A stretch of 44,307 nt of DNA, taken from positions 1 through 44,307 of the forward strand of contig WAJV01000101.1 in the NCBI GenBank assembly GCA_015523725.1, read 5' to 3'. Source of the stretch: Candidatus Geothermarchaeota archaeon (lineage in GTDB: Archaea > Thermoproteota > Nitrososphaeria > Geothermarchaeales > JDFR-13). A program made the position numbers and the translations under genes. Shown one piece after another: positions 25,250-34,030 of the stretch (positions are counted from its first letter, which is position 1; every line of letters starts with the position of its first letter). The notes under the pieces are model-generated. The model saw nothing but the letters and a program-made list of their open reading frames with translations, was not told the DNA's origin and made no database searches.

Positions 25250-25879
25250 ATGGATTCTGTTGATTCTCGTGAATCGAGGCGAGGGACTTCAAGCGGCTCA
25301 TCTTTTTGGGATTATGCTTATGAAGTGGGTATTACACCCTGGGATGTGGGGTATCCGCCGACGGAGTTGGTTTCACTTGTTGAGTCGGGGTTTCTAAGGC
25401 CGTGTAGATCTCTGGATGTTGGTTGTGGAACGGGGTCATTGGTTATTTATTTGGCTGAAAAAGGTTTTGATGCATATGGCCTTGACATATCTAGAGTTGC
25501 TATTGATAAGGCTCTTGAGAAGGCTGTGTCTAGAGGGGTATCACCCAATTTTTATGTAGCTGATTTCACGAATGTTGGTGAGGTGATAGGCCTAGACTTA
25601 GGGGAGTTTGAATTAGTTACTGATGTTGGTTGTTTCCATAGTATTAGGCCGGGGTTGGATAGGGTTAAGTATAGGGATTCACTAAACCATGTTTTGAGGG
25701 TTGGTGGTTACTTTCTTCTTTGGTGCTTTGAGAAGGGTAATTATAATTGGGGTCCACCAGGTGTTGGAGCTAATGAGGTTGAGAGTATATTCGGTTCTTC
25801 TTATGATGTAGTGGTGAAGAGATCGTCATCGATATCTAGTAGACGAATGTTTTTCTATATATTGGTTAGGAGTAAGTAA
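25250..25879 (+). CDS. Class I SAM-dependent methyltransferase
   Basis: A ~209-residue methyltransferase. Motif I is LDVGCGTGSL, followed by GLDIS (acidic residue binding the ribose of S-adenosylmethionine), VADFTN, the motif IV-like ELVTDVGCFHSI and LRVGGYFLLWCF. The form resembles TehB/thiopurine-type small-molecule methyltransferases, including a GPPGV...EVESIF segment. The substrate is unknown. The ORF track starts at GTG 25235; the ATG at 25250 is the alternative I use, while GGAAGGAT before the GTG keeps that start possible. It stands alone, divergent from the subtilase across ~210 bp. Confidence 0.85.
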   Translation: MDSVDSRESRRGTSSGSSFWDYAYEVGITPWDVGYPPTELVSLVESGFLRPCRSLDVGCGTGSLVIYLAEKGFDAYGLDISRVAIDKALEKAVSRGVSPNFYVADFTNVGEVIGLDLGEFELVTDVGCFHSIRPGLDRVKYRDSLNHVLRVGGYFLLWCFEKGNYNWGPPGVGANEVESIFGSSYDVVVKRSSSISSRRMFFYILVRSK

Positions 25880-25898
25880 CTCTCTAGTTATTTTAGAT

Positions 25899-26774
25899 TC
25901 ATTGATCTCTTTTTTCAGCGACTTTGGCTACTAATCCTTGTTTAAAGATATATCTATCTTTAGTTAGGCCGATTACTATTCCAGAGACTGGTGATTTAAC
26001 CGTCTCTCCATCAACTTCTCCTATTACATCTCCCTTCTGGATCTCTTTTCCCACCTCTACTCTTGGTTCAAGGAACCCGCTTAAGTTTGATCTAACTCTT
26101 ATTAACTTACCATATCTCCTTCTATTGGGTTTTTCGGTTACATTATTTAGTGTTATGAATCCTAGGTTGTGTAGAGTCTGTAATATTGTATGGAATAATG
26201 TATCTCCCGATTGTTTATCGTAATAGCCTCTGCCTCCAGCTGTTTCAATTATTGCGGCTGGGATCCCCTCCTCGGTTGCCTCGGTGAATAATTGTCCCCT
26301 TAGGCCGGATGACATTATCTCTACATCCCAGCTTATATTATCGGTATATTCTTTTATGAATTGGTGTTTATTGTATAGGGATAGGATATATTGGTATGTG
26401 TATCTGCCTGCACAGTGGAGGTCTAGTATGTAGTCCGATGTTTTCGCTATCCCCCATACTTCTTGAATTATTCCCTTGGTTATTATTGATCCATCGCCAT
26501 CTGGGAAGACTCTATTTAGGTCTATGTTGTCGATTGGATTCCTCCTGGTGCTGGCTTGGAATCCAAGTATATTTACGATTGGAATTATATAGATTTTTCC
26601 ATGGATATTATCCTTCCTCTCTAAGTATCTAATTAATTGTAGGTTTGTATATATTCCTGTTAATTCATCTCCATGGATTCCTGATGTTATTAAGATTCTA
26701 GGCCCCCCGGTTCCGAACTCATATATTTTTAGTTTCAGGCCTGTTGATCCATCGACAGTGATTTCCCTCAACAT
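25899..26774 (-). CDS. AstE/AspA-type succinylglutamate desuccinylase/aspartoacylase family protein
   Basis: A zinc-dependent M14-like deacylase or carboxypeptidase. Zinc ligands are His34 and Glu37 (GIHGDE) and His120 (LDLHCA). RRNPIDNIDLNR is the substrate-carboxylate segment and AIIETAGG contains the likely catalytic Glu. The C-terminal ~80 residues form the barrel-sandwich-like domain (GDVIGEVDGETVKSPVSGIV) found in this family. It probably removes an acyl group from an N-acyl amino acid or related compound. Its length of 291 is normal. It converges with the methyltransferase gene (stops ~20 bp apart). Confidence 0.9.
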   Translation of the reverse strand: MLREITVDGSTGLKLKIYEFGTGGPRILITSGIHGDELTGIYTNLQLIRYLERKDNIHGKIYIIPIVNILGFQASTRRNPIDNIDLNRVFPDGDGSIITKGIIQEVWGIAKTSDYILDLHCAGRYTYQYILSLYNKHQFIKEYTDNISWDVEIMSSGLRGQLFTEATEEGIPAAIIETAGGRGYYDKQSGDTLFHTILQTLHNLGFITLNNVTEKPNRRRYGKLIRVRSNLSGFLEPRVEVGKEIQKGDVIGEVDGETVKSPVSGIVIGLTKDRYIFKQGLVAKVAEKRDQ

Positions 26775-26868
26775 ATTACATCTCCCCGTTTGGGTTTAAA
26801 TGTTTGGGGTAGCGTTATCTAAAGTATTGTGGATTAATTGATATAAATTATTTTTTTGTTTTGCCGAT

Positions 26869-27345
26869 TTAGCATTCGCACTTCTCTTTATTATCCATTA
26901 TATTTGTTGCTAATATGGTGATTGCTATTAGTTGTATACCTACCCCTACGATAAATATTATTCTTGAATACGTTATTAGGAGGAGTGCGGTTGAGCCTAT
27001 TATTGCTATTAGGCTTACTATGAAGGGGGCGCAGCAGGCGAAGAGTACTGATGAGCCGGCGGATATAATTATGCCGGTGATGCCTAATTTATTAGCGGCT
27101 CCGGATTTTTTACTGCTTATTCTGGTGTAGGTTGTTAAGCCGATTATTATACCTGTGTTTATGGAGTATGCTGTTAGTTCAAATGGGTATGTTGATAGTA
27201 GCCAACTAATTATATCCAGTATGTTAATCTGGGTGTATGTGAATACGCCGCTGAATAGATATATGAGGAATGCATCTAGTAATATGGTGGATGCTGCCGC
27301 TATTACCCCGTATATGTATGGGATATATATCCTATTTACATTCAT
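26869..27345 (-). CDS. Small membrane protein with in-membrane CC motif and CxC tail
   Basis: A 158-residue protein with four or five hydrophobic helices. A dicysteine sits at the start of one helix (FACCAPFIVSLIAIIG) and the protein ends in KEKCEC. The CC-x-P pattern within a membrane helix is reminiscent of mercuric-ion transporters (MerT/MerC), and the CxC tail could hold a soft metal. I cannot place it in a family with certainty. It is divergent from the nitrate reductase operon with ~210 bp between starts, so the two could share regulation. Metal transport is an inference. Confidence 0.6.
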   Translation of the reverse strand: MNVNRIYIPYIYGVIAAASTILLDAFLIYLFSGVFTYTQINILDIISWLLSTYPFELTAYSINTGIIIGLTTYTRISSKKSGAANKLGITGIIISAGSSVLFACCAPFIVSLIAIIGSTALLLITYSRIIFIVGVGIQLIAITILATNIMDNKEKCEC

Positions 27346-27479
27346 TATTATCTATATTGAATTGGGTATACTCCGATATATTTAATGTATTTATTTGAGG
27401 ATTACAGGTTATATACATGTTCTTCGGAGAGCTATATTCCATATTTTATATCCAATAAATCGTGTCTGTTGGTTATCTA

Positions 27480-27493
27480 CCTTACATGTAAGG
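27480..27493. promoter_or_regulatory. 14-bp perfect palindrome upstream of narG
   Basis: CCTTACATGTAAGG is its own reverse complement. It lies 65-78 bp before the narG ATG, in the divergent region shared with the CC membrane protein. A TATA-like GATATTTACT follows about 10-20 bp downstream, so the palindrome would sit just upstream of the BRE, the usual place for an archaeal activator site. The HTH_10 regulator at the operon's end is the natural candidate to bind it. Confidence 0.5.
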
Positions 27494-27557
27494 GGTTTTG
27501 ATATTTACTGTAGAGTAGAATCTATTTTCTGTATTTCTTCCATAGCTGGTGTGTCTG

Positions 27558-30500
27558 ATGCCGGGTAACAAGGATGTGTCTAGTAGATGGTTTAAGTTTA
27601 GTAACGAGGATCGTGGTTGGGAATGGTTCTATAGAACTAGGTGGAGTTATGACAAGGTTGTTAGGACTAGTCATGGAGTTAATTGTTCGATGTCCTGTAG
27701 TTGGATGGTGTATGTAAAGGATGGATTGGTTGCATGGGAGTTGCAGGCCACTGATTATCCGCAGATTAATCCTGATATCCCTAATTATGAGCCCAGAGGC
27801 TGTCAGAGGGGGATTAGTACCTCTTGGTACTTGTATAGTCCCCTGAGGGTTAAGTATCCATATGTTAGGGGTATTCTTTTGGATATGTATAGGGAGGCTA
27901 GGAGTAGGGGGTTGGACCCAGTTGAGGCTTGGGCTAGTATTGTTGGGGATCCTGAGAAATCTAAAAGGTATAAGGAGGCTAGGGGGAAGGGTGGTTGGAA
28001 AAGGGTTTCTTGGGATGAGGCTGTTGAAATTATTGCTGGTGCATTAATACATACTTTAAAGAAGTATGGTCCGGATAGGATAGCTTCATTTTCTCCGATT
28101 CCAGCCATGTCGATTATTAGTTTTATATCCGGGATGAGGTTTACTAGCTTGATTGGTGGGACTGCACTAAGTTTCTACGATTGGTATAATGATTTGCCCA
28201 CGGCCTCTCCAGAGGTATATGGTGAGCAGACTGATGTACATGAGAGTGCGGATTGGTTTAATGCGACTTACTGGATAATTGCTGGAACCAGTCTACCTAC
28301 CACTAGGACCGCCGATGCCCATTTTATGAGTGAGGCTAAATATAATGGTACTAAGGTTGTGGTTGTTAGCCCTGATTTCTATGATCACGTTAAATTCGCA
28401 GATACTTGGGTTCAGATCAGGGTTGGGACGGACGCTGCGTTCGCCATTGCGATGGCTCATGTGGTTATGAAGGAGTTTCATATAGAGAGGAGGGTTGAGT
28501 CTTTCATAGATTATGTTAAGAGGTATACTAATTTGCCTTTCTTGGTTAAATTGGATAAGGTTGGTGACTATTATATTGCCGGGAGGTTCCTCAGGGCCTC
28601 CGAGGTCGATGGTTATAAGGATGTAGAGAACTCTGATTGGAAGCTTTTGGTTATGGATTCAGCATCAGGTGAGTTGAGGCTCCCTAAGGGCAGCATCGGT
28701 TTTAGATATGATAAGGTGGAGGGTAATTGGAATCTTAAGATGGAGGACCCGGTTACTGGTGAGGCGATTGACCCGAGATTGACATTATTGGGTGGTGAGG
28801 ATGATAGGTTGCCGGTGGCGTTCCCTGTTTATGATAAGACTTATTCGTTGATGCCTAGTGGTGAGGTGGGTGAGCCTTATTATGTAGTTAGGGAGGTCCC
28901 TGTTAAGAAGGTTGATACTTTGGATGGCACGGTTTATGTGACTACTGCTTATGACTTGTTGGCCGCTCATTTAGGTATATCACGTGGTTTGGGTGGAGAT
29001 TATCCAGTGGATTATAATGATCCGAAGCCATATACCCCGGCGTGGCAGGAATCGATTACTGGGGTTAGTAGGGATTTGGTTATTAAGATTGCGAGGGAGT
29101 TCGCTGAGAATGCAGAGAAGACTGGTGGTAGGAGTCTAATTATTATGGGTCCAGGTATTCAACATTGGTTCCATCAAGACCTAAATTATAGGACATATAT
29201 CCTGCTACCTATTCTGTGTGGTTGTGTAGGTAAGAATGGTGGTGGTTGGTGTCACTATGTAGGTACTGAGAAGATTAGGCCCTTGGCATCGGCTTTAGGT
29301 ATAGCATTTGCATTGGATTGGATTAGGCCGCCTAGGCATATGAATACAACTACATATTGGTATATTCATACTGGGCAGTGGAGATATGATGCGATGCTTT
29401 ATGATCCGCAGTTGACTCCGTGGGCGGATAAATTACGTAGATATAGGCATCCGGCTGATATGACTTGTCTTGCGGTTAGACTGGGTTGGCTCCCATTTTA
29501 CCCTAGTTTTAATAAGAATGTCTTTGAGATTATTAGGGAGGCGTTGGAGGCGGGTGCTAAGACGGATGAAGAGATAATAAGGTATGTTGTTGAGTCTTTG
29601 AAGGAGGGGAGGTTGAGGTTCGCCGTCGAAGATCCTGATGATCCATTCAATAGTCCGAAGGTTTTGTTTGTTTGGAGGGGGAATCTGTTAGGCACATCTA
29701 TGAGGGGTAATAATCATGCTTTTAAAACTCTATTAGGCACTCATCATGCGGTTATTGGTGAGGAGAGGGCTAAGGATTTGGTTAAAGAGATAGTGTGGAG
29801 GGATGAGGAGGCAACTGGTAAGCTTGATCTATTGGTAAATCTAGAGTTTAGGATGATTTCGACCGCTAATTATGCTGATATTGTCCTGCCTGCTGCCCAC
29901 TGGTATGAGAAGCATGACTTAACATGTGGTGATTTACATACATTTATTCATCCATTCACACCTGCTACTGATCCATATTGGGAGTGTAAACATGATTATG
30001 ATGCGTTTAAACTTATTGCTAAGAAGTTTTCTGAGTTGGCTGCTAAACACTTCGATGGTCCTGTTAAGGATCTAGTTGTACATCCATTGTTGCATGATTC
30101 TCCGATGGAGATTAGTCAGCCTTGGGGGCATATTAAGGATTGGAAGTATGGTGAGGTTGAGCCGATTCCGGGTAAGACGATGCCGAAGATGGTTATTGTG
30201 GAGAGGGATTATAGTAAAGTTTATGATATGTATGTGCGGCTTGGCCCAAAGTTTAGGGATAGTTTCGGTGCAAAGGGTATTATGTTTGCATTGGGTGAGA
30301 TTTATGATGCATTGAAGGATGATCATATTGTTGGTTCTCTCGATGGTTATCCATCGCTTGAGGATGCTAGGAAGGTGGCTGAGGCTGTCTTGCGTCTAGC
30401 GCCTGAAACTGATGGTGATGTGTCTTATAAGGCTTGGAAGACGCTTGAGAAGCGTACAGGATTAAAGTTGGCTGATTTGATTGAGCATCGGCGGCATGAG

Positions 30501-31274
30501 AAATTTACTTTTGATGATTTGGTGAGTCAGCCTAGGCGGGTTCTTACTTCACCGATGTGGTATGGTATTGAGGCTCCCGGACGGACATATACTCCATATG
30601 CTGTTAATGTGGAGAGGTTGGTGCCTTTTAGGACGCTTAGTGGGAGGCAGGAGATCTATATTGATCACGGAGTCTTTAGAGAGTTGGGTGAGAGTCTACC
30701 GATATATAAGCCGCCTATTGATCAGTTGACTACTGGTGATATGCCTAGTAAACTCCCTAGTGGTGTTAAGTTATTTAGGTATATTACTCCACATGGGAAG
30801 TGGGGTATTCACTCGACTTTCTATGATAATTTGAGGATGCAGCATTTACACAGGGGTGGCCAGAGACTATTCATTAATCCACGTGATGCGGAGGAGATTG
30901 GTGTTGATGATAATGAATGGGTTGAGGTATTTAATGGCCACGGTATTATGGTGTGTAGAGTGGCTACTAGTCATAGGGTGCCGAGGGGGATGGTTATTAT
31001 GTACCACATGTCAGAGAAGCATATCGGTGTCCCCATATCTAAGTTGGCTCAGGAGCTGGGTTGTAGTGATATCTCTGGCGGTAATACTAATGCAGTGACA
31101 AGGATTCTCCAGAATCCTGCATGGATGGTTGGTGGATATGCTCAACTGAGTTATTTCTTGAACTATTGGGGTACATGCCCTTCAGAGCGAGATATAATAG
31201 TTGCGGTTAGAAGGCTTCCACTTGCACCCGGTGAGAAGGTGACCTATGTCTCGCCTTCTAGGTTTAGGAGGTGA
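27558..31274 (+). CDS. narG: Respiratory nitrate reductase, molybdenum catalytic subunit alpha
   Basis: Reduces nitrate to nitrite at a bis-MGD molybdenum site. The N-terminus has the FS0 [4Fe-4S] set H39-x3-C43-x3-C47 and C82 (SHGVNCSMSCSW, RGCQRG). YNDLPTASPEVYGEQTD matches the E. coli NarG stretch that contains the molybdenum-ligand Asp. At ~1238 residues it is full length. An in-frame TAG at 27543 lies two codons before the track's GTG start, so no longer N-terminus exists and there is no Tat signal peptide (RRxFLK). The ATG at 27558 has GGTGTGT upstream. It heads narGHJI-orf96-narK-cytochrome and ends in the ribosome-binding site of narH. Confidence 0.96.
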   Translation: MPGNKDVSSRWFKFSNEDRGWEWFYRTRWSYDKVVRTSHGVNCSMSCSWMVYVKDGLVAWELQATDYPQINPDIPNYEPRGCQRGISTSWYLYSPLRVKYPYVRGILLDMYREARSRGLDPVEAWASIVGDPEKSKRYKEARGKGGWKRVSWDEAVEIIAGALIHTLKKYGPDRIASFSPIPAMSIISFISGMRFTSLIGGTALSFYDWYNDLPTASPEVYGEQTDVHESADWFNATYWIIAGTSLPTTRTADAHFMSEAKYNGTKVVVVSPDFYDHVKFADTWVQIRVGTDAAFAIAMAHVVMKEFHIERRVESFIDYVKRYTNLPFLVKLDKVGDYYIAGRFLRASEVDGYKDVENSDWKLLVMDSASGELRLPKGSIGFRYDKVEGNWNLKMEDPVTGEAIDPRLTLLGGEDDRLPVAFPVYDKTYSLMPSGEVGEPYYVVREVPVKKVDTLDGTVYVTTAYDLLAAHLGISRGLGGDYPVDYNDPKPYTPAWQESITGVSRDLVIKIAREFAENAEKTGGRSLIIMGPGIQHWFHQDLNYRTYILLPILCGCVGKNGGGWCHYVGTEKIRPLASALGIAFALDWIRPPRHMNTTTYWYIHTGQWRYDAMLYDPQLTPWADKLRRYRHPADMTCLAVRLGWLPFYPSFNKNVFEIIREALEAGAKTDEEIIRYVVESLKEGRLRFAVEDPDDPFNSPKVLFVWRGNLLGTSMRGNNHAFKTLLGTHHAVIGEERAKDLVKEIVWRDEEATGKLDLLVNLEFRMISTANYADIVLPAAHWYEKHDLTCGDLHTFIHPFTPATDPYWECKHDYDAFKLIAKKFSELAAKHFDGPVKDLVVHPLLHDSPMEISQPWGHIKDWKYGEVEPIPGKTMPKMVIVERDYSKVYDMYVRLGPKFRDSFGAKGIMFALGEIYDALKDDHIVGSLDGYPSLEDARKVAEAVLRLAPETDGDVSYKAWKTLEKRTGLKLADLIEHRRHEKFTFDDLVSQPRRVLTSPMWYGIEAPGRTYTPYAVNVERLVPFRTLSGRQEIYIDHGVFRELGESLPIYKPPIDQLTTGDMPSKLPSGVKLFRYITPHGKWGIHSTFYDNLRMQHLHRGGQRLFINPRDAEEIGVDDNEWVEVFNGHGIMVCRVATSHRVPRGMVIMYHMSEKHIGVPISKLAQELGCSDISGGNTNAVTRILQNPAWMVGGYAQLSYFLNYWGTCPSERDIIVAVRRLPLAPGEKVTYVSPSRFRR

Positions 31275-31279
31275 TTGGG

Positions 31280-32797
31280 TTGAGGGTTGGTGTTCAAATA
31301 GGTGTAGTATTTAATTTAGATAAATGTATTGGTTGTAATACATGTACGGTTGCATGTAAGAATCTATGGACTAATAGAGATGGCTGTGAATATATGTGGT
31401 GGAATAATGTTGAATATAAACCGGGAACAGGGTATCCTAGGCAGTGGGAGAATCAGGATAGGTATAGGGGAGGTTGGGTAAAGAAGAATGGGGATCTAAA
31501 GCTGCGTATAGGTGGAAAGTTAAGTATTCTACTCAATATTTTCTGGAATCCTTATCTACCTAGGATGGAGGATTATATGGGTAAGCATGGTCCATGGACA
31601 TATACATATGAGGATCTTCACACGAATATTCCGATGACACAGACTCCTGTTGCTAGGCCTAAATCGATGATTAGTGGTGAGGAGGATATTGAGTTGGAGT
31701 GGGGTGTTAATTGGGAGGATGAGGGTGCAGGTATTAATAAGACTGCCTTGGAGGATGTGAATTTCCAGAAGTTGTCGCCTGAGGAGAGGGAGGCTTATTT
31801 ACAGTATGAACACGTTTTTTACTTCTTTGTTCCGAGGATATGTAATCACTGTTTAAATCCAGGTTGTGTAGCAGCCTGTCCAGCCGGTGCAATATATAAG
31901 CGTGAGGAGGATGGTATTGTCCTAATTGCACAGGATAAGTGTAGGGGTTGGAGGTTCTGTATATCTGGCTGTCCCTATAAAAAGGTTTATTTTAACTGGA
32001 ATACTGGTAAGTCTGAGAAATGTATATTGTGTTACCCCAAGATTGAGCATGGATTACCTCCCCAGTGTATGCATGCATGTGTAGGGAAGATTAGATATGT
32101 GGGTGTAGTTTTATACGATATGGATCGTGTCTATGAGGCGGCGTCGGCTCCTGATAAGGAGTTGGTTAGGGCTCATAGGGATATAATTCTTGATCCTTTT
32201 GATGAGGAGGTTGTTTCAGCGGCTAGGGCTGCTGGCGTTCCTGAGAGTTGGATTGAGGCGGCTCGGAAGTCGCCTTTCTATTTCTTTGTAAAGAAGTGGG
32301 AGGTGGCTTTGCCATTACATCCTGAATTTAGGACTTTACCGATGGTCTGGTATATACCTCCATTAAGCCCTATGAAGACTGTGGTTAAGGATGGTGTCTT
32401 CGATGTTTCTGGTGAATGGCTACCCGAACTAGATGATTTTAGGATACCCATTAAGTATCTTGCTAATCTATTGGCCGCTGGAAATATAGCTGAGGTTGAG
32501 AAGGCTTTGAGGAGGTTGATTGCCGTTAGAAAGTATAGGAGGAGTGTTAATGTCGATGGTGAGGCCGACGCCTCTATATTGGAGGAGGTTGGTTTGACTG
32601 TGGAGGACGCTGAACATATGTACCGTCTTCTTGCACTCGCGTTCTTTAATGAGAGGTTTGTAATTCCGACTACCCATAGGGAGAAGGTTGTCGAGCCATA
32701 TGTTGAGCAAGGCTTCAGAGGGTTCTATGAGAAGATGGTTAAGAGGATTTGGCATAAGGAGCCGTTGAGGGATTATCCTCCTGATCTGGGGAGGTGA
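31280..32797 (+). CDS. narH: Respiratory nitrate reductase, iron-sulfur subunit beta
   Basis: Carries electrons from NarI hemes to NarG through three [4Fe-4S] clusters and one [3Fe-4S] cluster. Four Cys groups are visible: CIGCNTCTVAC, CNHCLNPGCVAAC, CRGWRFCISGC and CILC...CMHAC. The Trp in CRGWRFC replaces a cluster Cys just as in E. coli NarH, so the [3Fe-4S] centre is kept. The track start (GTG 31271) lies inside the strong ribosome-binding site GGAGGTGATTGGG; the TTG at 31280 behind it yields MRVGVQIGVVFNLDKC, which lines up with the E. coli start. It overlaps no other coding sequence after this correction. Confidence 0.95.
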   Translation: MRVGVQIGVVFNLDKCIGCNTCTVACKNLWTNRDGCEYMWWNNVEYKPGTGYPRQWENQDRYRGGWVKKNGDLKLRIGGKLSILLNIFWNPYLPRMEDYMGKHGPWTYTYEDLHTNIPMTQTPVARPKSMISGEEDIELEWGVNWEDEGAGINKTALEDVNFQKLSPEEREAYLQYEHVFYFFVPRICNHCLNPGCVAACPAGAIYKREEDGIVLIAQDKCRGWRFCISGCPYKKVYFNWNTGKSEKCILCYPKIEHGLPPQCMHACVGKIRYVGVVLYDMDRVYEAASAPDKELVRAHRDIILDPFDEEVVSAARAAGVPESWIEAARKSPFYFFVKKWEVALPLHPEFRTLPMVWYIPPLSPMKTVVKDGVFDVSGEWLPELDDFRIPIKYLANLLAAGNIAEVEKALRRLIAVRKYRRSVNVDGEADASILEEVGLTVEDAEHMYRLLALAFFNERFVIPTTHREKVVEPYVEQGFRGFYEKMVKRIWHKEPLRDYPPDLGR

Positions 32798-32802
32798 TGG
32801 CC

Positions 32803-33375
32803 ATGTCTCTTGATGTTATTGGTTTAATGTATCGGGCTTTGGCAACTCTATTATTAAATCCAGTCCATGGGGAAGCTGAGTTGAATAAGGTACGAGCCCC
32901 GCTCCTATCTCTTGGTACCGTGGAACTTGATGATGACTTGAGAAGGCTTTGGAGGGAGTTGGTTGATATTCTTCAGCTTGGATATCCTGGAGATGAGGAG
33001 GAATATATTTCCTTATTTGAGTTATCTCCAAAAGTCCCACTATATCTAAGTCACTATTATTCTGATGATCCACAGTCTAAAATATTTTTCATGCTATATC
33101 TGAAGAACCTGTATAGATTCAGTGGACTTATTCAAGTTCATGGGGAGCTCCCTGATTATCTCCCACTTATTCTAGAGTATTTGGGTCTCACTTGGAATCG
33201 AGGGCATAGGGGGATGCGGAGCCACTTTATATCCCATTATTTACTTCCATTGATAACTAATCTGAGGGAGAAGTTGGATGCCTATTCATTAAAATATACT
33301 CGTGTAATAGATCTGGCACTGGGTTTGATGAAGTATGAGTTGAGGTTTTCGGAGGAGGTGGTGCGTAGTGGCTAA
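32803..33375 (+). CDS. narJ: Nitrate reductase assembly chaperone
   Basis: Position between narH and narI and an all-helical make-up of about 190 residues mark it as the TorD/NarJ-type chaperone that guides molybdenum-cofactor insertion into NarG. Visible elements are the opening helix (LDVIGLMYRALATLLLNP), EEYISLFELSPKVPLYLSHYY (the FEL...PLY.S core block of NarJ) and LPDYLPLILEYLGL. The start is taken at ATG 32803, which has GGGGAGGTGATGG upstream; the GTG and ATG at 32794/32797 lie inside that site. The 3' end overlaps narI by 8 bp. Confidence 0.88.
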   Translation: MSLDVIGLMYRALATLLLNPVHGEAELNKVRAPLLSLGTVELDDDLRRLWRELVDILQLGYPGDEEEYISLFELSPKVPLYLSHYYSDDPQSKIFFMLYLKNLYRFSGLIQVHGELPDYLPLILEYLGLTWNRGHRGMRSHFISHYLLPLITNLREKLDAYSLKYTRVIDLALGLMKYELRFSEEVVRSG

Positions 33376-34030
33376 TCCCTTTGATTTCTTATTATTTGGT
33401 GTTATGCCATATATAATGCTGGTATTGTTTATTGGTGTGCAGGCATATAGGTGGTTGGTTAGTAGGTATTTATGGACGCCTAGATCAAGCGAGGTTCTGG
33501 AGAAGAATGTGATTGGGTTGTCCTCGATCTCTATTCACTATGGTATTATTATTGTGTTTGTGGCTCATTTGTTGGGCTGGTCTACAAACTTCCTTCAAGC
33601 AACAGCATTACTTCCTTATTTCAGGTTATTGGCTACCGCAGGCGCCTTATTACTAATCTATGGTTCATTGGTGGCATTGTATAGACGCTTTACGGTGCCT
33701 TATATACGTAGAAATAGCTCTGCTGAAGATTATATTATATTATTATTCTTGTTAATTATTCCTTCATTAGGTTTGGTTAATGACTATTTACTGGGCCATT
33801 TCGGGATTTTTGTGGTCGTGTCTAAGTGGTTGACTAGTATATTTGTTGGCCAGCCGAATGTTGAGTTGATGAGTACTATTCCGATAATTAATAAGATACA
33901 TATTTTTATTGCATTGCTTTTCCTTTGTTACTGGCCTTTCACCAAGATGGCTGGGATGATTAGTTTCCCAATCACTTATCTCTGGAGGCCTTATCAAGTG
34001 ATAAGGAGGTATAGGAGGGTGTTGAAGTAG
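33368..34030 (+). CDS. narI: Nitrate reductase membrane cytochrome b subunit gamma
   Basis: A five-helix membrane protein (220 residues) that normally holds two b hemes and oxidises quinol. Helix 2 has His57 and His67 with nine residues between, as E. coli His56 and His66. Helix 5 has His178 (NKIHIF), matching E. coli His187. The fourth ligand, E. coli His205 eighteen residues later, is Gly196 here (PFTKMAGMISFP); Met194 and Met197 flank it. The C-terminus RRYRRVLK is strongly basic, suggesting it faces the cytosol. The GTG start at 33368 overlaps the narJ end and follows GGAGGTGGTG. Confidence 0.92.
   Translation: MANPFDFLLFGVMPYIMLVLFIGVQAYRWLVSRYLWTPRSSEVLEKNVIGLSSISIHYGIIIVFVAHLLGWSTNFLQATALLPYFRLLATAGALLLIYGSLVALYRRFTVPYIRRNSSAEDYIILLFLLIIPSLGLVNDYLLGHFGIFVVVSKWLTSIFVGQPNVELMSTIPIINKIHIFIALLFLCYWPFTKMAGMISFPITYLWRPYQVIRRYRRVLK

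Noticed and set aside
27549-27557. GTG start of narG given by the ORF track
   Set aside because: The GTG is part of the GGTGTGT ribosome-binding site of the ATG at 27558; starting there would add only three residues and does not restore a signal peptide.
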